Shown here: positions 17,426-26,843 of the stretch, piece by piece
Numbering within the stretch: the stretch's first letter is position 1
How the letters are laid out: each line of letters begins with the position of its first letter
Source of the DNA: Gammaproteobacteria bacterium
GTDB lineage: Bacteria; Pseudomonadota; Gammaproteobacteria; Steroidobacterales; Steroidobacteraceae
Direction of reading: 5' to 3'
Assembly (NCBI GenBank): GCA_004297335.1
Contig: SCUD01000035.1
Coordinates: 24,167-88,166 of the forward strand
DNA length: 64,000 nt
The notes under the pieces: model-generated
Told to the model about the DNA's origin: nothing
The model's database searches: none
The model's input: the letters and a program-made list of their open reading frames with translations, nothing else
Position numbers and translations under genes: made by a program

Positions 17426-19018
17426 ATGAGTGACGTGATGGAATACGACGTGGTCGTGGTCGGCGCAGGCCCGGCCGGCCTCGCCTGCGCGATCCGTCTG
17501 AAGCAGCTGCAGCCGGAGCTCAGCATCTGCGTACTGGAGAAAGGCTCGGCGGTCGGAGCGCAGCTGCTCTCCGGCTGTGTCATGGAGCCCGGCCCGCTCG
17601 ATGCGCTGCTGCCCGAGTGGCGCGAGTCGCCGCCCGCGATCTGCGTGCCGGCGGCGCGCGACGAGTTCCGGCTGCTGACCCGGCGGCGGAGCTGGTGGCT
17701 GCCGAATCCGCCGCAGATGCACAACCAGGGCAACTTCATCCTTTCGCTGGGCCTGCTCGGCGCGTGGATGGCGACCCGCGCTGAGGCGCTCGGCGTCGAT
17801 GTCTTCCCGGGCTTCGCCGCCGCCGAAGCGGTGGTTGCCGACGACGGCCGGATCCGTGGCGTACGCATCGGCGACATGGGTCTCGAGAAAGACGGCACGC
17901 CGGGACCGAACCACACGCCGGGTGCGGAGATCCATGCCGGCACGACCGTGCTCGCCGAGGGCTGCCGCGGCAGCGTCACCAAGCAGGTGATCGCGAAGCT
18001 CGGTCTCGCGCGCGACTGCTCGCCGCCGACCTTCGGGCTTGGCTTCAAGGAGCTGTGGCAACTGCCCGCCGGGCGGGCCGAGCCCGGGCTGATCCGCCAT
18101 ACGATCGGCTGGCCGCTCGATCACCGCACATATGGCGGCAGCTTTCTCTATCACCTCGACCAGGATCGCGTGTACATCGGTTTCGTCGTCGGGCTCGACT
18201 ACCGCGATCCGCGCTTCAGCCCCTTCGAGGCATTCCAGCAATTCAAGCATCACCCAAGCGTCCGGCCGCTGCTCGAGGGTGGCGAGCTGATCGCCTATGG
18301 CGCGCGCACGATCGCGGCCGGCGGCTGGCAGTCGCTACCGCGCATGGACGCGCCGGGCCTGCTGCTGGTCGGCGACGCCGCCGGCACCCTCAACGTGCCG
18401 AAGATCAAGGGCGTGCACCAGGCGATCCGCTCCGGCGTGCTGGCCGCGGAGCATCTCGTCGAGCGCGGCACGACGGAAGGCTTCGATGCGCGCTTCCGCG
18501 CTTCCGCCGGTGGCCAGGAGCTGCGCCGCGTGCGCAACGTCAAGCCCGGCTTCAAGGCCGGCCTGTGGGCGGGCCTCGCCAATGCCGGCCTCGAGACCGT
18601 GCTCGGTGGTCGCAGCCCGTGGACGCTCGCGAACCACGAGAACCACACGGCGCTGCAGCGGCTCGACGCCGCCACGCCCGAGCGCGGCTGGACCGAGCGC
18701 ACGCTGCCACCGCGCGACCGGCTCGCCGCGGTCTTCAATGCTGGCAACGCGCACGAGGAAAGCCAGCCCGTACACCTGAAGGTGGCCGATCCCTCGATCT
18801 GCGTGACCCGCTGCACCGCGGAGTTCGGCAATCCCTGCGAGAAGTTCTGCCCGGCCGGCGTCTACGAGATGGTCGCCGACGACACCGGCGCTCGGCGCCT
18901 GCAGATCAACGCCGCGAACTGCGTGCACTGCAAGGCCTGCGATATCAAGGATCCTTACGCCATCATCACCTGGACCGTTCCCGAGGGCGGCTCCGGGCCG
19001 AACTACAACCAGTTGTAG
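17426..19018 (+). CDS. Electron transfer flavoprotein-ubiquinone oxidoreductase (ETF-QO)
   Basis: A 530-residue flavoprotein with the FAD dinucleotide motif 'VVVVGAGPAGLACAIRLKQL' near the N terminus, a second FAD contact 'GLLLVGDAAGTLNVPKIKG' near residue 315, and a C-terminal ferredoxin-like region. The 4Fe-4S cysteines there lie in 'CTAEFGNPCEKFCPAGVYE' and 'NCVHCKACDIKDP'. It is a monotopic inner-membrane enzyme that passes electrons from reduced ETF to quinone. It thus drains acyl-CoA dehydrogenases such as LiuA and probably sarcosine-type dehydrogenases. Length is normal for bacterial ETF-QO. ETF itself is not in the window. The stop is 1 bp before the aacS ATG. Confidence 0.95.
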   Translation: MSDVMEYDVVVVGAGPAGLACAIRLKQLQPELSICVLEKGSAVGAQLLSGCVMEPGPLDALLPEWRESPPAICVPAARDEFRLLTRRRSWWLPNPPQMHNQGNFILSLGLLGAWMATRAEALGVDVFPGFAAAEAVVADDGRIRGVRIGDMGLEKDGTPGPNHTPGAEIHAGTTVLAEGCRGSVTKQVIAKLGLARDCSPPTFGLGFKELWQLPAGRAEPGLIRHTIGWPLDHRTYGGSFLYHLDQDRVYIGFVVGLDYRDPRFSPFEAFQQFKHHPSVRPLLEGGELIAYGARTIAAGGWQSLPRMDAPGLLLVGDAAGTLNVPKIKGVHQAIRSGVLAAEHLVERGTTEGFDARFRASAGGQELRRVRNVKPGFKAGLWAGLANAGLETVLGGRSPWTLANHENHTALQRLDAATPERGWTERTLPPRDRLAAVFNAGNAHEESQPVHLKVADPSICVTRCTAEFGNPCEKFCPAGVYEMVADDTGARRLQINAANCVHCKACDIKDPYAIITWTVPEGGSGPNYNQL

Positions 19019-19019
19019 G

Positions 19020-20969
<1,950 letters not shown>

Positions 20970-20973
20970 ACCG

Positions 20974-22086
20974 ATGAACCCCGCGCCGCCGCTTGCGGCC
21001 CGGATCACGGCCGCGCTCGCCACCCACGGCTACCAGCCCGATGCCGCGCAGCGTCGCGCGATCGCCCGGCTCGAGGACCTGCGCCGGCGCCTGCTGGTGC
21101 GCTCCCGGCGGCCGCCGCTGCTGGCGCGCGGACTCGCCGCGCTCACCCCGCGCCGCCGCGTGGCGCCGCTGCGCGGCCTGTACTTGTGGGGCGCGGTCGG
21201 CCGCGGCAAGACCTTCCTGATGGACCAGTTCTGCGCCGAGCTGCCGCTGCCGGACAAGCAGCGCGAGCACTTCCACCGCTTCATGCAGGAGGTGCACGGC
21301 GGCCTGCGCCGGCACCAGGACACGCCCTCGCCGCTCGAGCGGGTTGCCGCCGACCTGGCCGCCGGCACGCGCCTGCTGTGCTTCGACGAGTTCGTCGTCA
21401 ACGACATCGCCGACGCGATGATCCTCGGCGGCCTACTCGAGGCGCTGTTCGCCCGCGGCGTCACGCTGGTCGCGACCAGCAACGTCGCGCCCGCCGACCT
21501 GTACCGCGACGGCCTGCAGCGCGCCCGCTTCCTGCCGGCGATCGCGCTGCTCGAACGCCACTGCCAGGTGCTCGAGCTGGACGGCCCCGACGACTACCGT
21601 CTGCGGCAGCTCGAGCGGCTGCCGACCTTCCTTGGCGCCGGCGTCGCCGACCGCGAGCAGCGCCTGGCCGCGGAGTTTGCCGCGCTGGCCGCCGACGGCG
21701 CCGCTGCGAATCCGAACATGGTCATCGTCGGGCGGCCGCTGCCGGCGCGCGCTGCCACCGCCGACATTGCCTGGTTCGACTTCGACGAACTGTGCGAACG
21801 GCCGCGCGCCGCCGCCGACTACATCGAGCTGGCGCGCTGCTACCACACGGTGCTGATCAGCGCCGTGCCGGTGCTGGATGCACTGGCCGACGACGCCGCG
21901 CGGCGCTTCATCACGCTGGTCGACGAGTTCTACGACCGCGGCGTCAAGCTGCTGTTATCCAGCGCCGCGGCCACGCCCGATGACCTGTACCGGGGCCAGC
22001 GCCTCGCCTTCGAGTTCCGGCGCACCACCAGCCGATTGCACGAGATGCAGGGGCGGGAGTATCTGGCGCGGGCGCATCGGGCTTAA
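20974..22086 (+). CDS. zapE: Cell division ATPase ZapE (AFG1 family)
   Basis: A 370-residue AFG1-like P-loop ATPase. 'GLYLWGAVGRGKTFLMDQF' is the Walker A region (near residue 70), 'LLCFDEFVVNDIADAMIL' the Walker B, and 'LVATSNVAPADLYRDGLQR' the sensor region. All are diagnostic of ZapE, which associates with FtsZ during late division and under stress. Length is normal for bacteria. It is translationally close to aacS (4 bp gap) but unrelated in role, so it may simply ride on the same transcript. The region just downstream is the toxin-antitoxin scar. Confidence 0.93.
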   Translation: MNPAPPLAARITAALATHGYQPDAAQRRAIARLEDLRRRLLVRSRRPPLLARGLAALTPRRRVAPLRGLYLWGAVGRGKTFLMDQFCAELPLPDKQREHFHRFMQEVHGGLRRHQDTPSPLERVAADLAAGTRLLCFDEFVVNDIADAMILGGLLEALFARGVTLVATSNVAPADLYRDGLQRARFLPAIALLERHCQVLELDGPDDYRLRQLERLPTFLGAGVADREQRLAAEFAALAADGAAANPNMVIVGRPLPARAATADIAWFDFDELCERPRAAADYIELARCYHTVLISAVPVLDALADDAARRFITLVDEFYDRGVKLLLSSAAATPDDLYRGQRLAFEFRRTTSRLHEMQGREYLARAHRA

Positions 22087-22192
22087 GGGTGGGCGTTCCG
22101 TGCCACATGCGCATCGAGGATGCCATCGGTAGGCCCTGGTAAGTCGCCGGTCGACTTGTGCGGCGTCCCAAAGTGCGATGTCCGCTGCATAG

Positions 22193-22312
22193 TCAGGCGG
22201 CCACGCGGGAGACGCACAGTTCGTTTCGGTGCTTCTCGACATGCCACAGGTCGTACTGCATCTGCTGGTTCATCCAGCTCTCGGAGCTCGTGCCGACAGC
22301 AACTTGCGACTG
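22193..22312 (-). pseudogene. Remnant of a HigA-family antitoxin gene (C-terminal part only)
   Basis: The minus frame ends 'VAVGTSSESWMNQQMQYDLW' then about 18 residues and a stop. This matches the C-terminal helix of HigA/VapI-type antitoxins (pattern FGTSxExWxNLQxxYDLW). The helix-turn-helix half is missing, and hicA ends 8 bp upstream. No start codon or HigB toxin is visible nearby. The open frame in the track (22193..22468) overlaps hicA out of frame in its first half and is not a gene. I read it as a truncated relic of an older antitoxin locus. Confidence 0.55.
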
Positions 22313-22320
22313 GAAATGCG

Positions 22321-22509
22321 TCAGCTGGGATCTGGTACACCGAGGTCGCGGCAGATCTTGCGCGCCAGGTGATCGTTGATTTCGTTGTGCCGCGGTATAG
22401 CTGAACGGCGATTCTGTACTGGGTTGTGCCACCAGGAGTGCCGGCCTCCTTCCCGTAGAAGCGAGCAACTGTAGGCCTCCAGGTGCCTAGTCAGATCTCG
22501 CCGCTTCAT
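22321..22509 (-). CDS. hicA: HicA-family mRNA interferase toxin
   Basis: This 62-residue protein has the double-stranded-RNA-binding-like HicA fold markers. 'KRRDLTRHLEAYSCSLLREG' leads into 'GRHSWWHNP', which holds the catalytic His, and it ends 'DHLARKICRDLGVP' as typical HicA proteins do. It would cleave mRNA when free of HicB. Its ATG overlaps the hicB stop (ATGA), so the order is antitoxin first, toxin second, the reverse of the commonest hicAB order. Its 3' end abuts the higA remnant. Confidence 0.85.
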   Translation of the reverse strand: MKRRDLTRHLEAYSCSLLREGGRHSWWHNPVQNRRSAIPRHNEINDHLARKICRDLGVPDPS

Positions 22510-22724
22510 ACGGCGATTTCAAACTCCTCGTAGCTACCCCCGGCCGCACGAATGGCGTCCGATCGATTCAGCTCCAGGGCTTCACGCAACGTTGTGCGAA
22601 GCGATTCGATGAGTTCATCGCGGGTCGGCTCCTGGCAGTTGACACCTGGGACCTCTTCGATCCAGCCGATCCACCATGCCGCATCCTGCTTCACAACCGC
22701 AGTGTAGCTCGCGTTCATGACCAT
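22506..22724 (-). CDS. hicB: HicB-family antitoxin
   Basis: A 72-residue protein with the HicB partial RNase H-like fold: 'YTAVVKQDAAWWIGWIEEVP' then 'GVNCQEPTRDELIESLRTTL'. It lacks a separate helix-turn-helix or ribbon-helix-helix domain, so it is the short HicB type that neutralises HicA by direct binding. It overlaps hicA by 4 bp in the same direction. The 133 bp upstream of it, before the M28 peptidase gene, hold its promoter, but I see no clear boxes. Confidence 0.85.
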   Translation of the reverse strand: MVMNASYTAVVKQDAAWWIGWIEEVPGVNCQEPTRDELIESLRTTLREALELNRSDAIRAAGGSYEEFEIAV

Positions 22725-22857
22725 CTACCCTCTAAGACCTGCGGCTAGTCTACCGCACATAATCATCAGGAAACGGCCGCCGTAACTTGTTGAAATCTTT
22801 ACAAGACGACCCAGACCGGCGACATGCGGTGACACCAGGCCGCGGAAGGTCAACATC

Positions 22858-25734
22858 TCACCGCACCCACCGCGCAACGTATAGATCCGTATCGCGCGCG
22901 CCTTCCCGGTTGGCGCGGTTGCTGGCAAACACCAGCCACTGGCCGTCTGGCGAGAACATCGGAAAACCGTCGAAGCCGGGCGCGCTGGTGATGCGCTCGT
23001 CCGCGCCGTCCCAGCTGACGAAACGCAGGTCGAACTCGCGGGCGTCGGCGCCGGCGTTGCTCGAATAGAGCACGCCACGCCCGTCCGGGGTCGGGTACGG
23101 CGCGAAGCTGCCGGCGCTGTGCCGGGTCAGTTGCCGCACGTTCGCGCCGTCGGCATCCATCACGAAGATCTCGAGGCGGCCGGGCCGCACCAGGTCCTGG
23201 CCGAGCAGCCGCTGGTAATCGGCAAGTTCCTCGCCCTGCAGGCGCGAGGCGCGCCAGACGATCCGGCGGCAGTCGGGCGTGAAGAACGCGCCGCCGTCAT
23301 AGCCGGGCGTGTCGGTCAGCTGGCGGACATTGCCGCCGTCGGGGTCGGCAACGAACAGGTCGAGGTCGCCGTGGCGCGTGCTGGTGAACAGGATGCGGCC
23401 ATCGGCGAAGCACTCGGTCGCCTCGGCGTCGTAGCCGGGCCTGGCGATGACCGGTGTGGTGACGCCATCCGCGTTGCGGCGGACGATGTCGTAGCTCGGG
23501 TAGACCGGCCAGACATAGCCCTGCGAATGGTCGGGCCGCGTCGGGCAGTCGCGCGAGGCGGCCTCGGTGGTCGCGTAGATCAGCGACTGGCCGCCCGGGA
23601 AGTCGAAGTAGCCACAGGTGGTGCGGCCGGCGCCGCTCGAGACCAGCGTGGTCGCGCCGCTGTCGAGGTCGAGCACGTATTGCGCGTCGCAGCCGCCGCC
23701 GGGTGGCGTGCGCTGGAAAATCAGCCGGCGGCCGTCCGGCGACCAGTAGGCCTCGGCGTTGTCGCCGCCGAAGGTCAGGCGGCGCAGGTCGGCGAGATGC
23801 CGCTCGTCGGCGCGCAGCAGCTCCGGAACCGCCTGGCCGGCGCGCGGCGTCCAGGCATCCGGTGCCGGCGGCTGCGCCGCCTGGCCCGGCCGCTGCGCCA
23901 GCGTCGCGCGCAGCCGCAACTCGCTGCCGTCGCGCCGCACGACCACCTCGATCGTGTCGCCGGGCCGGTGCTCGCGCAGCACGAAGGTCATGTCGTAGAG
24001 GTTGTTGACCGTTACGCCAGCCATGCCGACGATCACATCGCCCTTCTGCAGGCCCGCCCGCTCGGCCGGGCTGTCGCGGCGCACGTCGGCGAGGCGAACA
24101 CCGCCGGTCGTCGCCTCCATCGCCGTGTAATCCGGCACCGAGCCGAAGTACGCACCGTAGCCGCGGCTGTCGCCCGCGGTCGGCGCCGCGGCGCTGGTGC
24201 GCACGTAGTCCGGTCGCGGGCCGCGGCGCAGGCCATCGGCGAGCGCGGCGGTCAGGCGCGCGACCGCCGCCCCGCCGGCCAGGTTGAGCAGCGCGGCATC
24301 GTCCTCCGGCGTGTGGTACTGCTCGTGCGCGCCGGTGAACAGGTGCACGACCGGCACGCCGGCGGCGTAGAAGCTGGAATGATCGCTCGGGCCGTAGCCA
24401 TCGCCGCCGGCCGTGATCCGTACACCCGGCACTGCCTTGCCCGCCGCATCCAGCAGGCTTCCCCAGGCCGTCGAACTGTCGGCGCCGAGGACCTGCAGCC
24501 GGTCCTCGTTCATGCGCCCGACCATGTCGAGGTTGATCATCGCCGCGATATCGCCGATCGCGCCGACCGGCAGGTGCTCGACGAACCAGCCACTGCCGCC
24601 GAGGCCGAGTTCCTCGGCCGAGAAGGCGACGAACAGCAGCGAGCGCCGGTTGCGCGGCGCCGCGCCGCCCGCCTGCAGCACACGCGCGGCGCACAGCAGG
24701 CCGGCGACGCCGGAGGCGTTGTCGTCGGCGCCGTTGTGGATCGCGCGCTCATCCGGCCGGAAGCTGCCCTGGCCGCCCCAGCCGAGGTGATCGTAGTGGG
24801 CGCCGACCACGACGTACTCGCGGGCCAGCGCGCCGCGCCCCGGCAGCAGGCCGATCACGTTCTGCGTCGGCGCGATCACCGGCTCGAGATCGACGCGGCC
24901 AGTGACCTGCCGGCCGGGCAGCACGAACGAGGACGGCTGGTAGCTGCCGTCGATCGCCGCCTGCGCCCGGGCGAGCGTCGTGCCGGCGCTGCCCAGCCAA
25001 AGGTCGGCGAGCGCCCGGGTGACCTGCAGCACCGGGATGCCGGCATCGGCCAGCGGCCCGAGTAACTTCAGCGGCGGCAGCTTGTCCGGTTCGTCCGGCG
25101 CCTGTGGCGGCGCGACCAGCACCAGCGCCGCGGCGCCGGCCTCGCGAGCGACGATCGCCTTGGCGCGCAGGTCCGAATAGCGGGTCGGCTTGCGGCCGGC
25201 GAACGGCGACTGCTCGTCGTTCTCGCCCGGCTCGTAGCGCAGCGCGAGCACGATTTTGCCGGTCACGTCGAGACCGGCGTAGTCGTCGTAGTTGAGGTCA
25301 CGGGCGCGGATGCCGTAGCCGGCAAACACCAGTTCACCGGCGAATTCGCCCGACCTCGCGAAGCCGAGCGGGATCCAGTCGACACCGTAGCCGGCATCCT
25401 GCAGCTCGTTGTTCGCGCCGGCGCGAACGCCGGTGTTCACCGTGAACGGCTGCCGCCGTCCCGGCGCCGGTACTGCGAGGCCGAGGCCATCCATCCACGC
25501 GGCAATCGCCTGCGCCGCCTGGTCGTTGCCCGGCGTGCCGGTGCCCCGCCCCTCCAGCGCGTCGTCGGCGAGTCGCTCAGTGACCTCGCGGAAGCAGCTC
25601 TCCGGGTCGGCCGGCAGCCGCGGGGCCGGTCGGGCGAAGGCGTTGCCGGCGATCAGAGTTGCTGACACCAGCAGGGCGCCGCTGCAGCTCATCGACACGA
25701 GTTGCCCCCGCCTACCGAACGAGATACGCGCCAT
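22858..25734 (-). CDS. Secreted M28 peptidase with PA, PDZ and TolB-like propeller regions
   Basis: A protein of about 958 residues with a signal peptide. An apparent PA-like insert (about 110-260) is followed by an M28 aminopeptidase domain. Its zinc ligands are visible in order: 'VGAHYDHLG', 'NGADDNASG', 'FSAEELGLG', 'NLDMVGR' and 'QYHTPEDD'. A PDZ domain follows ('GLQKGDVIVGMAGVTVNN', about 590-650), and the last ~270 residues hold WD40/TolB-type blades ('SPDGRRLIF', 'TPDGRGVLYSSNAG', 'SPDGQWLVFASN'). I use the ATG at 25734, preceded by GGGAG, rather than 25752. It probably digests peptides in the periplasm. The combination of domains is longer than a standard M28 enzyme. Confidence 0.88.
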   Translation of the reverse strand: MARISFGRRGQLVSMSCSGALLVSATLIAGNAFARPAPRLPADPESCFREVTERLADDALEGRGTGTPGNDQAAQAIAAWMDGLGLAVPAPGRRQPFTVNTGVRAGANNELQDAGYGVDWIPLGFARSGEFAGELVFAGYGIRARDLNYDDYAGLDVTGKIVLALRYEPGENDEQSPFAGRKPTRYSDLRAKAIVAREAGAAALVLVAPPQAPDEPDKLPPLKLLGPLADAGIPVLQVTRALADLWLGSAGTTLARAQAAIDGSYQPSSFVLPGRQVTGRVDLEPVIAPTQNVIGLLPGRGALAREYVVVGAHYDHLGWGGQGSFRPDERAIHNGADDNASGVAGLLCAARVLQAGGAAPRNRRSLLFVAFSAEELGLGGSGWFVEHLPVGAIGDIAAMINLDMVGRMNEDRLQVLGADSSTAWGSLLDAAGKAVPGVRITAGGDGYGPSDHSSFYAAGVPVVHLFTGAHEQYHTPEDDAALLNLAGGAAVARLTAALADGLRRGPRPDYVRTSAAAPTAGDSRGYGAYFGSVPDYTAMEATTGGVRLADVRRDSPAERAGLQKGDVIVGMAGVTVNNLYDMTFVLREHRPGDTIEVVVRRDGSELRLRATLAQRPGQAAQPPAPDAWTPRAGQAVPELLRADERHLADLRRLTFGGDNAEAYWSPDGRRLIFQRTPPGGGCDAQYVLDLDSGATTLVSSGAGRTTCGYFDFPGGQSLIYATTEAASRDCPTRPDHSQGYVWPVYPSYDIVRRNADGVTTPVIARPGYDAEATECFADGRILFTSTRHGDLDLFVADPDGGNVRQLTDTPGYDGGAFFTPDCRRIVWRASRLQGEELADYQRLLGQDLVRPGRLEIFVMDADGANVRQLTRHSAGSFAPYPTPDGRGVLYSSNAGADAREFDLRFVSWDGADERITSAPGFDGFPMFSPDGQWLVFASNRANREGARDTDLYVARWVR

Positions 25735-25878
25735 CGTCAGGCTCCCGATCACTGGTCCCCGGCAGGAGCGAGACCTGCCATTGCCGCAGTGTACTGGGTT
25801 TCAAAATTTCGACGACGCAGGTCCCGTTGGCCGGAGTGGTCCAGAATAGGCGGGGCGTCCAGGACTTGGGAGCAGTTC

Positions 25879-25983
25879 GATGAGCATGCAATCGCCGCTG
25901 GACCAGCTGCTGAGGTCCGGCCCAGGCAAGATCGGCGGCACACCGGCCGGCGCACGGCCGGCCTGCGCCCAAGCCGGCGGTTG
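25879..25983 (+). CDS. Possible 34-residue small ORF upstream of the GFA gene
   Basis: ATG at 25879 opens 'MSMQSPLDQLLRSG' and closes at TGA 25981-25983, which lies just before the GFA start region. It is too short for the track, has no recognisable domain, and its 3' half is Ala/Pro/Gly-rich, as random GC-rich DNA would be. It is the only candidate in the 255-bp gap between the M28 gene and the GFA gene. I list it as a possible leader or uORF, not as an established gene. Confidence 0.15.
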
Positions 25984-25989
25984 ACTGCC

Positions 25990-26826
25990 GTGGCGCGAGC
26001 CCAGTGCCTGTGCGGAGCTGTCGCCTGGGAGCTCGACGGGCCGTTCGAGTCGATGGTGCATTGTCATTGCTCGCGCTGCCGCAAGGCGCACGGCTCTGCC
26101 TTCGCGACCTACCTGGCCGGCCGGGCGGAGAACTTCCGCCTGGCTGGCGCGATCGATCGGGCCGGTTGGAAATCGGCGCCCGGCGTGATGCGCTGTTTCT
26201 GCCGGCATTGCGGTTCGGTGGTGCCCGGCGACCCCGTCGATGGACAGGTCTTCGTGCCAGCCGGGAATTTCACCGCGGACCCCGGCATTCGTCCGCTGGC
26301 GCACATCTTCACAGCCTCGAAAGCCCCGTGGTACGAGATCCGCGATCGCCTGCCCCGCTTCGACGGCTATCCGCCCGGCATTGCAGCGCCCGCTTTTCCG
26401 GAGCGCCGATCGCCGGACCCGCCGGGCACGCCGCGCGGGAGCTGCCTGTGCGGCGCGGCCGCGTATCGACTCACCGCCGCGCCGCAGCGGTGTGTGAACT
26501 GCCACTGCAGCCGATGCCGCCGGGCCCGCTCGGCTGCGCATGGCTCCTATCTCTTCGCGGCCGTGACCTATACGCGCGGCGCCGAGGTGCTGCAGCTGTT
26601 TACGCTGCCGGAAGCGCCGCGCTTCAGCTACGCGTTCTGTAGTGCTTGCGGCTCGTCGCTGCCGCGCCCCGCCGCCGGTCCAGTCGGCATTCCGATGGGC
26701 ACGCTGGACGACGATCCCGGCCTGCGCCCGCAACTGCACATTTTCGTCGGCTCGAAGGCGCCGTGGTTCGAGATCACGGATGACCTGCCCCAGTACCGGG
26801 AATTCCCGCCGGGCGCGGGCGGCTGA
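25990..26826 (+). CDS. Tandem GFA-domain (CENP-V/GFA superfamily) protein
   Basis: About 278 residues with two successive GFA zinc domains. The first has 'CLCGAVAWEL', 'HCHCSRCRKAHGSAFA' and 'RCFCRHCGS'. The second repeats 'CLCGAAAYRL', 'NCHCSRCRRARSAAHGSYL' and 'AFCSACGSS'. Each domain also ends in a 'HIF-x-S/A-KAPW-EI' motif. Single GFA proteins are 120-150 residues, so this is a fused duplication. The family includes glutathione-dependent formaldehyde-activating enzyme, but most members have unknown substrates. The start is uncertain: GTG at 25990 or TTG at 25981. The track's earlier start extends through non-conserved sequence. It converges on gltD. Confidence 0.8.
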   Translation: MARAQCLCGAVAWELDGPFESMVHCHCSRCRKAHGSAFATYLAGRAENFRLAGAIDRAGWKSAPGVMRCFCRHCGSVVPGDPVDGQVFVPAGNFTADPGIRPLAHIFTASKAPWYEIRDRLPRFDGYPPGIAAPAFPERRSPDPPGTPRGSCLCGAAAYRLTAAPQRCVNCHCSRCRRARSAAHGSYLFAAVTYTRGAEVLQLFTLPEAPRFSYAFCSACGSSLPRPAAGPVGIPMGTLDDDPGLRPQLHIFVGSKAPWFEITDDLPQYREFPPGAGG

Positions 26827-26843
26827 AGAAGCGCGGCACGCCG

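Noticed and set aside
22120-22404. Plus-strand ORF in the toxin-antitoxin region
   Set aside because: It has no similarity to any family by eye, is low-complexity and overlaps hicA and the higA remnant on the other strand.
23119-25065. 648-residue plus-strand ORF
   Set aside because: It is a shadow of the M28 peptidase gene, without recognisable domains.
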